Positions 18,064-27,560 are shown, numbered from the stretch's first letter. The stretch: DNA of 62,157 bases from Flavobacteriales bacterium UBA2104 (GCA_002331485.1 DCYS01000007.1:152258-214414); one strand, 5' to 3'. Made by a program: numbers and translations. Notes: generated by a model not told the origin, from the letters alone.

Positions 18064-18792
18064 CTATTCAGGATTTTTTAGCACGAGATCCTGAAACCAA
18101 AAGCCATATTCTTCCAAATTATTTTCATTACCAGATGGTGCCGGGTAGGTCTTGTAGATCTTTTCAGCCAACTTAAATTCTACCGGTTTGGTGAATATTG
18201 GTCCGTCAAAGCAGAACGTATGGAATTCCCCATTTTCACCGCAAGGATCAATATCTTTTGGAAGATCCTGAATGAATTTTTCATCGATCATTCTACCACA
18301 GAAAGATTTATCCAGAACCTGATCATCAATTGAAACAACGATAGCTTTAAATCCAAGATCTATGAATTCTCTAATTACTTTTTCTGTTGATTGCTTCCAT
18401 AGAGGGAAAAGCCCTTTCATTTTTATTCCAGCTAATTGCTGTTCACGGTATTTTTTGAGATCTTCTAGAAAAATATCTCCGAAGACGGAGGTGTTTACTC
18501 CTTTTTGCTGAATATCTTTAAGCTTTTGCTTCATAAGATCAGCATATATCTCCATATCCAACTGTTCAGTGAGATATACAATGTCGAGAGGAATACCAAT
18601 TGCTTTTGCCTGAGCTTCAAGTAGAGATACATGAAGTCCGTGCATGTTTATGCGTTTGTTCGATTTGTTGACCGTAGTTAATAAACGTTCTACATCATAC
18701 CTGTGATCTTGCAATAATTTGTATAATGCAAGCGTCGCATCTTTTCCACTGCTCCAATTAACGAATACTCTATGAACATTTTCCTTTGTCAC
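18064..18792 (-). CDS. Dph6-like ATP pyrophosphatase (adenine nucleotide alpha hydrolase)
   Basis: A 242-residue PP-loop ATPase of the diphthine-ammonia ligase family (COG2102). The ATP-binding motif is SSGKDA at residues 14-19, and the family signatures VSIDDQVLDKSFCGR and DPCGENGEFHTF are clear in the C-terminal half. In eukaryotes and archaea Dph6 amidates diphthine on EF2, but bacteria lack diphthamide, so the substrate here is unknown. Its GTG start overlaps the stop of the MuiA-like gene by one base (TAGTG), so translation is probably coupled. Confidence 0.85.
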   Translation of the reverse strand: MTKENVHRVFVNWSSGKDATLALYKLLQDHRYDVERLLTTVNKSNKRINMHGLHVSLLEAQAKAIGIPLDIVYLTEQLDMEIYADLMKQKLKDIQQKGVNTSVFGDIFLEDLKKYREQQLAGIKMKGLFPLWKQSTEKVIREFIDLGFKAIVVSIDDQVLDKSFCGRMIDEKFIQDLPKDIDPCGENGEFHTFCFDGPIFTKPVEFKLAEKIYKTYPAPSGNENNLEEYGFWFQDLVLKNPE

Positions 18793-20489
18793 TAGAAGCT
18801 AGGAGCAGAAACTGATCTGTATTTTTTAACCTGAATCTTTTTCTCTTTTGGATATTTGATCGTAAACGAGATCGTGTATTTTTTAGCTTCTCCAGGTTTC
18901 AACTTTACTTTCCAGACCAACTCTCCAGTACTTTCATCATACGTAGCATCTGAAGTTTCATTCACTGAAACATCGATATCGCTATCCGTAGAAATAGGTA
19001 TTTGGTCAAAAAGTTCCATTTCAATATCCCTTGATCGATTATTCTTTACGATGATCTCATATGCATATGTGTCTTTTTTAGAATTCCCGATCACACTTTT
19101 ATTTGAGAATTCTTCAACTCGTTTGCGTGTCACAAGAATTTTATCATCTCTACCGAATGATAGTCCTAAAGTGTCTTCAACATTTCTAGTATTGATATAT
19201 GACTCTCCAACATAAGTTTGATTGAAGTACACATTCGAAGGACCAGGAACTAGATCAAGTTTTTCCCATCCTGTGATCTTTGCTAGTAAAAATGCATCTT
19301 TATCAAGTTTAGGTACTGAAACGTGAGAGAAATCCCCGGTCAGATCATATTCTGTAATCTCCACGATATACGGTTTAGCATCAGAAGGAATCGAATATTT
19401 TCTTTCAATATCAAATTCTGTAGATAGTTCACTCACTTCGATCGTTCTCATTTCTGGAGCGTTATTTACACCAGAAATATTACCAGTATGTATATTCTGT
19501 ATTCTACCCTGACCATCTAATCCTTGCTCCATTGCAGGTGCTTGTCTAGACTGTTGTTGTGGCACTGCGTAGTTATAATTCTTTCCACTTCCTCTGTTTC
19601 GCGCATACCTAACAGTACTATAGTTTAATTTCCATGGGGATAATTCAGGAACAGATGCACTTAAATTCGGATCTCCTGTTGACAATGAGATCTCAACATT
19701 TTTCCAATCGTTTCCCGTGTTGTTGAACACTTTTGCTTTGTATTTCAATTCGATCTCTCCAGAAATATCTGGTGCGATAAGATCATAACTTGGAGCCCAA
19801 CCAGTATTACTCACATTATACTTTAGCGATCCTTTCAATGATCCTGCAGCGCTTTTTTCAACAAGTACGACAATGACGTTATTTTTTGAATTCTCTTTAA
19901 AATTGAACTCATTCAGTTGCTGTTGCAATCTATTAATGGATTGATTAACGGTTCTTTTCTCTCTTTCTTTTTGAGAAATACTTGTGTTTATGGCCAGTGA
20001 ACGCTCTCTGTAAAATGTAGCAGTTGATCGGATCTGCTCGACAGTTAAACTTACATTATCACCACCGATCTTTTGGTTAGTGTTAAGGACTTGCTTCTCT
20101 GTCTGAAGTGCATTGATCTCATCTTGAATCCCTTGATTCTTTTCTTGTAGCATTTCGATAGAGTCTCGCACAGATTGAATGCGCGTGCTACCGTTCTGTG
20201 TTTTCAAAAAATCTCTTTCCATCGTTATAGAAAGTAGGTCAGCTGGATCATCCATTTCAAACTGGATACTTCTTGAATCTGTGTTTGCACTGATGTTGGT
20301 AAACCTGAGTTCATTCAATCCAGCTTGAAGCTGTACAGTATAATCCCGACTTACTTCTGCGCCTGATAAATATACAGTCACCTTACTTATTTCAGTGTCA
20401 ACTTCATGTTGTTTAACCTTTTGAGCATAAAATGGGCTCATCATAAGTGTAATCGAGAAAAAGAGTATTATTTGTTTCATTGTTGTCAT
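18792..20489 (-). CDS. Mucoidy inhibitor MuiA family protein (DUF4139)
   Basis: A 565-residue exported protein with a signal peptide ending near FYAQ. The N-terminal DUF4140 region carries ISKVTVYLSGAEVSRDYTV. A central coiled coil of about 100 residues (rich in Q, E, N, about residues 105-190) follows. The DUF4139 beta-domain contains LKYNVSNTGWAPSYDLIAP and ends in the characteristic KLKPGEAKKYTISFTIKYPK. The family was named for suppressing mucoidy, but its mechanism is unclear. It likely sits in the periplasm or on a membrane surface, and it is linked to the Dph6-like ATPase downstream through overlapping codons. Confidence 0.85.
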   Translation of the reverse strand: MTTMKQIILFFSITLMMSPFYAQKVKQHEVDTEISKVTVYLSGAEVSRDYTVQLQAGLNELRFTNISANTDSRSIQFEMDDPADLLSITMERDFLKTQNGSTRIQSVRDSIEMLQEKNQGIQDEINALQTEKQVLNTNQKIGGDNVSLTVEQIRSTATFYRERSLAINTSISQKEREKRTVNQSINRLQQQLNEFNFKENSKNNVIVVLVEKSAAGSLKGSLKYNVSNTGWAPSYDLIAPDISGEIELKYKAKVFNNTGNDWKNVEISLSTGDPNLSASVPELSPWKLNYSTVRYARNRGSGKNYNYAVPQQQSRQAPAMEQGLDGQGRIQNIHTGNISGVNNAPEMRTIEVSELSTEFDIERKYSIPSDAKPYIVEITEYDLTGDFSHVSVPKLDKDAFLLAKITGWEKLDLVPGPSNVYFNQTYVGESYINTRNVEDTLGLSFGRDDKILVTRKRVEEFSNKSVIGNSKKDTYAYEIIVKNNRSRDIEMELFDQIPISTDSDIDVSVNETSDATYDESTGELVWKVKLKPGEAKKYTISFTIKYPKEKKIQVKKYRSVSAPSF

Positions 20490-20532
20490 TTTGATTACTG
20501 AAAAGTACGAAATTTAACTTAAGTAGCTGTTT

Positions 20533-21078
20533 TTATTTACCCAGTACTTTCGTTATGAATTCAGGAGCAGGATACGCTTTATCACCATCCGTAACGATTT
20601 CTACTTCACTGCCTTCTTTGAATAATGTAGCTAAATGCTCACTAAAGAATTTGAAAACATGAACTGATCCTCCCTCAGTTTGAAAACTTACTTCTCTTCT
20701 TGGTACATTATTCACCTGGACATAGAAATTCTGAATATTCTTGATGACTATAGCCTTTTTTGAGGGGCGTTTCGATACCGTTCTGAGGATCTTTGTTCTT
20801 TTTAAATAGTATCGCAATAATATGATACCACCGATGGTAAAAAATAATCCTGCAGCTATTCCTGGTATCATATACGGAAGCCATAAATTCATCTGACCAT
20901 AATCGACATTTTCTGGCATTGGAAAGGTATATGTTTCCCAGTTCAGATCACTTAATGCTAGAAGGTATCCAATGATTAGAAGTCCGATCAATCCAAGTGA
21001 AAAGAAAATAAATCCTAAATACTTTGTTATCGGTGAAAGGTAAATGATGAGGTACTCCTTGCGAATTGATTTGTCCAT
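20533..21078 (-). CDS. Two-span membrane protein of unknown function
   Basis: A 181-residue protein with two membrane helices, about residues 19-41 (YLGFIFFSLGLIGLLIIGYL) and 72-90. A beta-rich cytoplasmic domain with KKAIVIKNIQNFYVQVNN and an EVEIVTDGDKAYPAPEF ending follows. The general layout resembles DUF3592-like membrane proteins, but I could not assign it. It is the last gene of the rsgA-dtd-mazG series, 20 bases after mazG, and may share its transcript. Confidence 0.55.
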   Translation of the reverse strand: MDKSIRKEYLIIYLSPITKYLGFIFFSLGLIGLLIIGYLLALSDLNWETYTFPMPENVDYGQMNLWLPYMIPGIAAGLFFTIGGIILLRYYLKRTKILRTVSKRPSKKAIVIKNIQNFYVQVNNVPRREVSFQTEGGSVHVFKFFSEHLATLFKEGSEVEIVTDGDKAYPAPEFITKVLGK

Positions 21079-21098
21079 GGTGCTAGTTAAGGATATTA

Positions 21099-21425
21099 TT
21101 ATTTCAACTTTTCATTATTGTGATGCCTGTTATGATCTCGAACTGTTTTCTTTTCAAAGTTCTTGTGAATCGCCGAATTAAGGTCTACTCCAGTTTGATT
21201 TGCAATACAAGTAAGCACAAATAAGACATCGGCAAGTTCATCTCCAAGATCCTTTTCTTTGTCAGATTCTTTCTCGCTTTGCTCACCATATCTGCGTGAC
21301 ATTATTCGTGCAACCTCACCGACTTCCTCCATGAGAATTGTTGTATTCGTCAATTCATCAAAGTAACGCACTCCATGTTTTTTGATCCAATCGTCAACTT
21401 GTTTTTGAAGCTCTTGAATTTCCAT
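21099..21425 (-). CDS. MazG-like nucleotide pyrophosphohydrolase
   Basis: A 108-residue single-domain MazG-type protein. The metal-binding motifs are EEVGE at 33-37 and DELAD at 62-66, matching the EExxE...ExxD pattern. These enzymes hydrolyse (d)NTPs to the monophosphate and pyrophosphate, removing aberrant nucleotides. The ATG overlaps the dtd stop by one base, indicating translational coupling in a quality-control operon (RsgA, D-aminoacyl-tRNA deacylase, MazG). Confidence 0.88.
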   Translation of the reverse strand: MEIQELQKQVDDWIKKHGVRYFDELTNTTILMEEVGEVARIMSRRYGEQSEKESDKEKDLGDELADVLFVLTCIANQTGVDLNSAIHKNFEKKTVRDHNRHHNNEKLK

Positions 21426-21877
21426 TATTCTTTATTTTTCGTATCGATTATTATGGTAACTGGACCATCATTGACCAATGATACCTGCATATCAGCGCCG
21501 AACTCTCCACTTTCAACAGGTCTTCCGGTGATTGCCTGAAGCGACTTCTTGAATTTATCATACATTGGAATTGCAATGTCAGGTTTAGCGGCTCTGATAA
21601 AACCAGGTCTATTCCCTTTTTTAGTTTTTGCATGGAGCGTGAATTGAGAGACTACAAGAAAACTACCTTCAACATCCTGAATGGAATGATTCATTTTTCC
21701 GTCATCATCAGAAAAAATTCTTAATCCTGATAGCTTGTTGCATAACCACTCAATATCATCATCAGTATCATCATCTACGATCCCAACAAACAACAAAAGG
21801 CCATTTTCAATACTGCCTGCTATTTGATCATTGACTTCTACTTTTGCTTCACTAACACGTTGAATAATTACTCTCAT
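21425..21877 (-). CDS. dtd: D-aminoacyl-tRNA deacylase
   Basis: A 150-residue DTD that hydrolyses D-aminoacyl-tRNA and mischarged glycyl-tRNA(Ala), keeping D-amino acids out of proteins. The two diagnostic motifs are present: SQFTL at 77-81 and the Gly-Pro motif NDGPVT at 136-141, which excludes L-amino acids through its cis Gly-Pro pair. Length is standard. It starts two bases after rsgA ends and overlaps mazG by one base. Confidence 0.96.
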   Translation of the reverse strand: MRVIIQRVSEAKVEVNDQIAGSIENGLLLFVGIVDDDTDDDIEWLCNKLSGLRIFSDDDGKMNHSIQDVEGSFLVVSQFTLHAKTKKGNRPGFIRAAKPDIAIPMYDKFKKSLQAITGRPVESGEFGADMQVSLVNDGPVTIIIDTKNKE

Positions 21878-21879
21878 AG

Positions 21880-22806
21880 TTATCTGTATGTTTCATTTTG
21901 ATCTTCTGTCATGAGATCCATATAAGTTTTATATCTCGTTTCTGCGATCTCCCCTTTTTCAACAGCTTCTTTAACGGCGCAGTTCGGTTCATTCATGTGT
22001 TGACAGTTATGAAATTTACACGCATTCAATAGTGCTCTCATTTCAGGAAAATAATGACTCATGACCTTTTTGTCAAGTTCTACGACTCCAAATGCTTTTA
22101 TTCCAGGCGTATCAATAATATAGCCACCTGATTTAAGTTTATGCATTTCAGCAAATGTGGTCGTATGCTGACCTTGAAGATGTGACATAGATAATTGAGC
22201 AGTTTTTATATCAAGTGTCTCATCAAGTGCATTTAGCAATGTACTCTTACCCGTCCCACTATGTCCGGCGATCATCACTTGATTACCATTGATCTCCTCT
22301 CGTAAAAATTCGATATTTGTACCTTTTTTAGCTGAGATCTTATGACATGGATAGCCAATTCTTTCATAGAGTTCCATCACATTCTCAACTATGGGGAGAT
22401 GGTCTTCGAAATAAAGATCGATCTTATTGAATAATAAGGTGACGGGAATCCTGAATGATTCTGCGGCTACCAAAAAGCGATCAATAAATGCCATGTATGT
22501 TTCTGGAGCTATCAAAGTAACCATCAAGTAAGCGCGATCGACATTTGCCGCAAGAATATGTTTTTGCTTCGAAAGATTGACGGATTTACGAACGATATAG
22601 TTTTTTCTTGGTTCTATTTTTTTTATCACTCCAGTTTCATCTTCCTCTTTCGTGATGTAAACAAAATCTCCGGCAGCAACTGGGTTTGTAGATTTAATTC
22701 CCTCAAGTCTGATCTTACCTCGAATTCTACATTCAATGATACTACCATCTTGAAGCTCAACATTATACCATTTACCGGTAGATTTTAAAACGACTCCTTT
22801 CTCCAC
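21880..22806 (-). CDS. rsgA: Ribosome small subunit-dependent GTPase RsgA
   Basis: A 308-residue circularly permuted GTPase that checks 30S maturation. The motifs occur in the permuted order: G4 NKID at 127-130, Walker A GHSGTGKS at 181-188, and G3 DTPG at 232-235. An OB fold precedes them, and a C-terminal zinc knuckle uses Cys263, Cys268, His270 and Cys276. It is the first gene of the rsgA-dtd-mazG unit. A TATCTTTG -7 element lies 18 bases upstream on the minus strand (22824-22831). Confidence 0.96.
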   Translation of the reverse strand: MEKGVVLKSTGKWYNVELQDGSIIECRIRGKIRLEGIKSTNPVAAGDFVYITKEEDETGVIKKIEPRKNYIVRKSVNLSKQKHILAANVDRAYLMVTLIAPETYMAFIDRFLVAAESFRIPVTLLFNKIDLYFEDHLPIVENVMELYERIGYPCHKISAKKGTNIEFLREEINGNQVMIAGHSGTGKSTLLNALDETLDIKTAQLSMSHLQGQHTTTFAEMHKLKSGGYIIDTPGIKAFGVVELDKKVMSHYFPEMRALLNACKFHNCQHMNEPNCAVKEAVEKGEIAETRYKTYMDLMTEDQNETYR

Positions 22807-22823
22807 ATTAACTATTTATATTT

Positions 22824-22831
22824 CAAAGATA
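22824..22831 (-). promoter_or_regulatory. Putative -7 element upstream of rsgA
   Basis: TATCTTTG on the minus strand matches the Bacteroidota primary sigma consensus TAnnTTTG and lies 18 bases before the rsgA ATG. A clear -33 TTTG at the expected spacing is not visible. Confidence 0.4.
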
Positions 22832-22979
22832 AGTATTTATAAGGGTTTGAGGCATATACTAAGAATTGGGATTACGTTCAAATGAACTTTGAGAGTATTT
22901 AACCGTTTTTAACACGGCTTATCAAAAACTTTGTAACATCTTTGCGGTCTTCCGTTAATTTTGACACAAATAAGTAGAC

Positions 22980-25739
22980 ATGATAAAAAAACTTGCTGTT
23001 TTCTGTCTTTTGCTAATGTCAACGCTGGCAAGTGCCCAGAATATGACATTTACAGGTGTAGTTAATGACACCATCAACGACAAACCACTTGAGAATGCTG
23101 TGATAATGGCTGTGCGACTGGCCGACGGTAAAATGCTAGGTTTTACGCGTTCTGAAGCCGACGGTTCATTTGATCTTAAAGGAGTGCCGATCGATACCAT
23201 GGAGCTGGTAGTCACGCACTACAATTTTGACGAAAAAAGATATTATATCATTGGTTCGGAAGAGAATGATTCAATTCACATTCCCAACGTTGTTTTACCT
23301 GAACAGGCAACTGAAATGGATGAGGTAGTAGTTTATGCCAATAAAAAACCGATCTATTTTAGAGGTGATACTTTAGTATATGTGGCTGATTCCTTTGCGA
23401 CTAAGGAGAATGCAATGGTTGAAGATCTGATCAAGAACTTACCTGGACTAGAGGTAGATGATGATGGTAATATCAGTTCACAAGGTCGGCAGATCACAAA
23501 AGTATTGGTTGATGGTGATGAGTTCTTTGGAGATGATCCAACTATCGCGACACGAAACTTACAGGCTGACGGAGTTGATAAAGTTGAAGTTTACGAGAAA
23601 GAGGATGAGAATTCGGGTGGTAACTCCGAGGAAAAAATCCAGGTCTTAGATGTTAAACTAAAAGAAGATGCCAAGAAAGGTTATTTTGGAAAGATCGCCG
23701 GATCAGGTGGCGCAAATTCAGAATACTTTAATAGTGAACCAAATGGAAGTCTATTCTACGAAGGCGAACTGTTAGCCAATTATTTCAATAAAGATCTAAA
23801 ATTATCTGTTTTTGCATTAGGATCGAACACTCCGAACACTGGTTTTAGTTACAGAGATGCATCTCGTTTTGGACTTACAAATGAATTTTCAGGTGGATGG
23901 CGTTCTCGATTTGGAGGAGGTTCGCAGCTATCTGGTTTACCTGAAAATTACAAAGGAGGGTTTTACTATTCAGATAAGTTAGGGGAGAAAGTTAAACTAG
24001 GGGTGAATTATACTTATAACGACAGTCGATTAACAACAGATCAGACGCGAACAAACGAGTATTTCTTACCTGATACAAGTTATACATCTGAATCTCGCAA
24101 TCAGGAGTTTCAAAAGCAACTATCGCATACGATGAACTTCTCTGTGGAGTATCAGATCGCTAAGAAAACGAGCCTCGAAGTGAAGTCTAATCTTACGGTT
24201 AGGGAAGAGGAAATTGAAGAGGAAAACGAAACTACTTTCTACAGTCAATTGAGAGATTCTACAAACGCCACAAATGTTACTAATTCAAGCACAGCAAATG
24301 GTTTAGAAGCAAATGTTGATGCTAAGCTTGTTCACGAGTTTAAAAAGCGTAATCGTGAATTAATGGTGCAGTATCAGCTGGGTTATACGGATACAGATCG
24401 TGAGAACTTCATGGAATCGAATATTCTTTTTTATGAATTCCCTATTCCTGATTCAACATTCGATCAGAAGAGAGATATTTTAAATAATACAACTGGTCAT
24501 AGAGGTTTGATAGAATATACTGAACCTTTGTCAAGGAAATTGAAAGTTAATCTCCAGTATAAGGTTGACTACTTTTATGGAGAACAATCAACATTGACTT
24601 ATGATCGAAACGGGGGAAGTTATGACAGTTTATCATCACTTTATAGTAATGATTTCATCAACGTAAGATTAGAAAATCGTGCAGGAGCTTCATTGATCTA
24701 TACTGACCGTAAACATTCCTTGAATGCTGGAGCACGTATCAGAAATGTGAACATTGATAACACAGATAACTTCACAGGGAATGTGATCAATCAGGATGTT
24801 AATAATATTCTTCCATTTGTTGAGTATACGTACAAATGGAGTAATTCTCAACGATTAAGAGTTAACTATAGAACGAGTTCATCACAGCCGAGTTTAACTC
24901 AGTTACAGCCAGTAAGAGATAATACAAATCCAAATAATTTGCAGATTGGTAATCCTGATCTTATTCCAAATTATACGCATAGTTTCAATGCCTTTTTCAA
25001 TAAATGGAACGCTCTTAAACAATCTTATGTTTGGGCAAGCACGTTCATGACTTATACTGATGATGCGTTTTCAAATGCGATCACTTATTTGCCAGACGGA
25101 CGAACGATTTCTCAATCGATCAATGTAGATGGTAATGTTAATGCAGGTGTTTTTGCCGGTGGTGGAATACCATTGTTTGATAAAAAACTACGTCTGGATC
25201 CAAACGTAAATATGAACTACAACCGATTCAACTCGGTGATTAATGGATTAGAGAATACAACTGAAAATCTATCGATGGGTGGAGAACTGAGTATTGGAAT
25301 GAGAAGTGATACGATGGAGATCAGCCTTAAAGCAGGTTTTCAGTATAACAACCCTAACAGTAGTTTGTCAATTGGTGCTAATCAGCCTTATACGCAGCAA
25401 AGGTATAGTGCAGAGGTTTTCTTTGAATTACCGTGGAGATTCTTCATCGAGAGTGATGCAGGATATACAATCAACTCTCAAAGAGCTGATGGGTTTAACA
25501 TCAATCCTTTTATTTGGAACGCGAAATTGAATAAGCGATTCCTGGAGACAGGAAACCTTGTAGTTCATGTTGCTGTGAATGATATTTTCAATCAGAATAT
25601 TGGGATCAACCGAAATATTGGAAACAACGTGATAACGGATACGAGAAATGTGATCATCGCTCGTTATTTCATGGCTGGATTGACATTAAGATTTAATAAT
25701 AATAAAACTAAGGTAGATGAAGGTAAAGGCTGGTTTTAA
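22980..25739 (+). CDS. TonB-receptor-like outer-membrane beta-barrel protein
   Basis: A 919-residue OM protein with a signal peptide ending near ASAQ. A carboxypeptidase regulatory-like (CarboxypepD_reg) domain spans about residues 25-110, a plug-like region contains VEDLIKNLPGLEVDDDGNI and DGDEFFGDDPTIATRNL, and the remaining two thirds is a large beta-barrel of the 'outer membrane beta-barrel family' type. These proteins resemble SusC/TonB-dependent transporters but often lack a clear TonB box. Substrate is unknown. It overlaps the GLPGLI gene by 23 bases, a common Bacteroidota pairing whose joint function is undefined. Confidence 0.82.
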   Translation: MIKKLAVFCLLLMSTLASAQNMTFTGVVNDTINDKPLENAVIMAVRLADGKMLGFTRSEADGSFDLKGVPIDTMELVVTHYNFDEKRYYIIGSEENDSIHIPNVVLPEQATEMDEVVVYANKKPIYFRGDTLVYVADSFATKENAMVEDLIKNLPGLEVDDDGNISSQGRQITKVLVDGDEFFGDDPTIATRNLQADGVDKVEVYEKEDENSGGNSEEKIQVLDVKLKEDAKKGYFGKIAGSGGANSEYFNSEPNGSLFYEGELLANYFNKDLKLSVFALGSNTPNTGFSYRDASRFGLTNEFSGGWRSRFGGGSQLSGLPENYKGGFYYSDKLGEKVKLGVNYTYNDSRLTTDQTRTNEYFLPDTSYTSESRNQEFQKQLSHTMNFSVEYQIAKKTSLEVKSNLTVREEEIEEENETTFYSQLRDSTNATNVTNSSTANGLEANVDAKLVHEFKKRNRELMVQYQLGYTDTDRENFMESNILFYEFPIPDSTFDQKRDILNNTTGHRGLIEYTEPLSRKLKVNLQYKVDYFYGEQSTLTYDRNGGSYDSLSSLYSNDFINVRLENRAGASLIYTDRKHSLNAGARIRNVNIDNTDNFTGNVINQDVNNILPFVEYTYKWSNSQRLRVNYRTSSSQPSLTQLQPVRDNTNPNNLQIGNPDLIPNYTHSFNAFFNKWNALKQSYVWASTFMTYTDDAFSNAITYLPDGRTISQSINVDGNVNAGVFAGGGIPLFDKKLRLDPNVNMNYNRFNSVINGLENTTENLSMGGELSIGMRSDTMEISLKAGFQYNNPNSSLSIGANQPYTQQRYSAEVFFELPWRFFIESDAGYTINSQRADGFNINPFIWNAKLNKRFLETGNLVVHVAVNDIFNQNIGINRNIGNNVITDTRNVIIARYFMAGLTLRFNNNKTKVDEGKGWF

Positions 25740-26463
25740 TAAAGGACTTACGTTACTTCTAATTCTTACTGCTGTAGTTAACATTAGCTATGGACAGAAT
25801 ACCGTAATGCGTTCGGGAGAGATCGTATATGAGCGAAGAACAAACCTTGAAAAGCGATATGAAGGTATGGAGCAGAATCGCTGGATGAGAGGCGATCTAA
25901 AGAAGCCAATGATCGAGGAGTTTAAGTTATACTTCACGGATTCAACAGCTCTTTTCAAACCTATACTTCCTGAAGTTCCTGATGAGAGAGAATGGGCAAC
26001 AATGAAGAATACCTCATATCAAAACCTTAATTCTGGAGTGTTGGAGCAGGAGTTCTCATTTTGGGGAACAAAAGTGTACATGAAGGACTCCGTTAAGGAT
26101 CGTGAATGGATCATTACAGGAAATAGCAGAGAGATCGCTGGCTATAAATGTCGACAAGCAATGTGGGAAGCGAATGACTCAACTCGAATTTATGCGTGGT
26201 ATGCTGATGAACTCATTTCTTCTGTTGGTCCAGAAACGTTCAATGGATTGCCAGGGGTTATGCTCGGATTGGCAATTGAAGATGGAGGAGTGGTATACTT
26301 TGCTAAAGAAGTGAAACCATTGGAGACCAATATAGAAAAAGAGGTTCCAAAAGGTAAGAAAAAGGAGTATTACTCAGAGGATGAGTTACGTGAGATAATC
26401 AAAGAACGATTTAGTGATTGGGGACTCGTTGATCGTATAATGTTCGATATGTTCGTATGGTAA
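25717..26463 (+). CDS. GLPGLI family protein
   Basis: A 248-residue secreted protein with a signal peptide ending near ISYGQ. The family signature is present as FNGLPGVMLGLAIEDGG, preceded by the usual AWYADELISSVGP segment. The function of GLPGLI proteins is unknown; they are commonly encoded next to TonB-receptor-like barrels such as the preceding gene. The ATG lies within the upstream gene, overlapping its last 23 bases in another frame, so translation is likely coupled. Confidence 0.85.
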   Translation: MKVKAGFNKGLTLLLILTAVVNISYGQNTVMRSGEIVYERRTNLEKRYEGMEQNRWMRGDLKKPMIEEFKLYFTDSTALFKPILPEVPDEREWATMKNTSYQNLNSGVLEQEFSFWGTKVYMKDSVKDREWIITGNSREIAGYKCRQAMWEANDSTRIYAWYADELISSVGPETFNGLPGVMLGLAIEDGGVVYFAKEVKPLETNIEKEVPKGKKKEYYSEDELREIIKERFSDWGLVDRIMFDMFVW

Positions 26464-26575
26464 TTTTGCCGTTAAGTGAACAAGTATTTCGTCATCTCAA
26501 AGTGACCAAATTGTTACCAATGTTATCGTTAGTTTAAACCTCAAATTTCTGTTGTTTTTTCGTTTGAAGGCGTTG

Positions 26576-26583
26576 TATTTTTG
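26576..26583 (+). promoter_or_regulatory. Putative -7 element upstream of the 26604 gene
   Basis: TATTTTTG matches TAnnTTTG, 20 bases before the ATG. A TTG at 26552-26554, 21 bases upstream, could serve as the -33 element. Confidence 0.45.
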
Positions 26584-26603
26584 CGGCGAATTTTAAAACG
26601 AAA

Positions 26604-26963
26604 ATGATGAAAAAAATGTTTTTAATCGGAGCTCTAATGATGAGTTCATTGTCAATCTCTTTCGGAGGAGAAGGAGATAAGATCAAGGTTGTTTCGAGTG
26701 ATACAACGTCTTCAAAAGTAATTTTTGATGTTCACTCAAACGGTAACAATGTTGTTGCAGTTGATCTTTCAGGAGTGACTAGTGAAATGGCAAGTATTTC
26801 ACTGATCGATCAAAAAGGAGAATCTATCTATTATCACTTTGTGGATGGAGAGAATGAACACGTGGAGATCGATCTTCAAAATGTAAAGCCTGGATTGTAT
26901 TACGTGAAGCTAAACCTCGATAGTGAGATCCGAATGAAATTAGTGGTTGTTGACAATCAATAA
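26604..26963 (+). CDS. Small secreted protein with a sorting-domain-like fold
   Basis: A 119-residue exported protein with a signal peptide of about 21 residues (ending near SFGG). The mature part is about 95 residues of predicted beta strands, ending with the pattern KPGLYYVKLNLDSEIRMKLVVV. That last pattern resembles the final strands of T9SS sorting domains and DUF3244-like proteins, but the conserved NP motif of type A domains is absent, so I do not call it a cargo sorting domain. It has its own promoter-like element. Function unknown. Confidence 0.6.
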   Translation: MMKKMFLIGALMMSSLSISFGGEGDKIKVVSSDTTSSKVIFDVHSNGNNVVAVDLSGVTSEMASISLIDQKGESIYYHFVDGENEHVEIDLQNVKPGLYYVKLNLDSEIRMKLVVVDNQ

Positions 26964-27056
26964 CCACTTTGGTCATCAACATTAAACCTATCTTAATTCA
27001 AAAACCTTGTTTTTACAATAACAATATCCACCTTCCCTGAAATAATATATTCCCAG

Positions 27057-27089
27057 AACAATTCTAATTGTTGAACGTTTGTATCTTTG
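27057..27089 (+). promoter_or_regulatory. Promoter with overlapping palindrome before the pterin synthase gene
   Basis: TATCTTTG at 27082-27089 is a -7 element. Upstream lies AACAATT-ct-AATTGTT (27057-27072), a seven-base-arm palindrome occupying the position expected for the -33 element. A repressor bound there would block the promoter. Confidence 0.5.
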
Positions 27090-27107
27090 TAATTAAATTT
27101 TTTTCAA

Positions 27108-27539
27108 TTGAAAACAGTTTATATTACGAGAAGAGAGCACTTCAATGCTGCACACAAATTGTGGAGGCCAGATTGGAGCGAAGAGAAAAACGATGAGGTT
27201 TTCGGTAAATGCAGCAATAAGAACTGGCATGGACATAACTTCAATATTTTCGTTACAGTTAAAGGTGTTCCTTCACCGGATACAGGATTTGTGATCAACC
27301 TGAAAGATCTTAGTAAGATCATGAAGGAATATGTTATAGAAGCATTAGATCATAAAAATTTAAATATGGATGTACCTTTCATGGAAGGTATATTGGCTTC
27401 GACTGAAAACCTTGTGATCAAGATCTGGGAGCAAATTGAAACTCCTATTAAAGAAGCAGGAGGGGAATTGGTGAAGATCAAATTGGAAGAAACTGAAAAT
27501 AACTATGTAGAGTATTACGGAGGTAAAGAACCAATATAA
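27108..27539 (+). CDS. 6-pyruvoyl-tetrahydropterin synthase / 6-carboxytetrahydropterin synthase family enzyme
   Basis: A 143-residue PTPS/QueD-fold enzyme. Zinc ligands are His16 (FNAAHKL), His41 and His43, and the catalytic cysteine is Cys35. The spacing is C-x5-HGH (CSNKNWHGH), which is the eukaryotic PTPS type (PTPS-II); QueD enzymes have C-x3-HGH. The product may therefore be a tetrahydrobiopterin-like pterin rather than a queuosine precursor, but this needs biochemical proof. The start is TTG at 27108; no ATG is available near the conserved N-terminus. folE, which makes its substrate dihydroneopterin triphosphate, follows 21 bases later. Confidence 0.85.
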   Translation: MKTVYITRREHFNAAHKLWRPDWSEEKNDEVFGKCSNKNWHGHNFNIFVTVKGVPSPDTGFVINLKDLSKIMKEYVIEALDHKNLNMDVPFMEGILASTENLVIKIWEQIETPIKEAGGELVKIKLEETENNYVEYYGGKEPI

Positions 27540-27560
27540 TCTACAGAAACTGAAAGAAGA

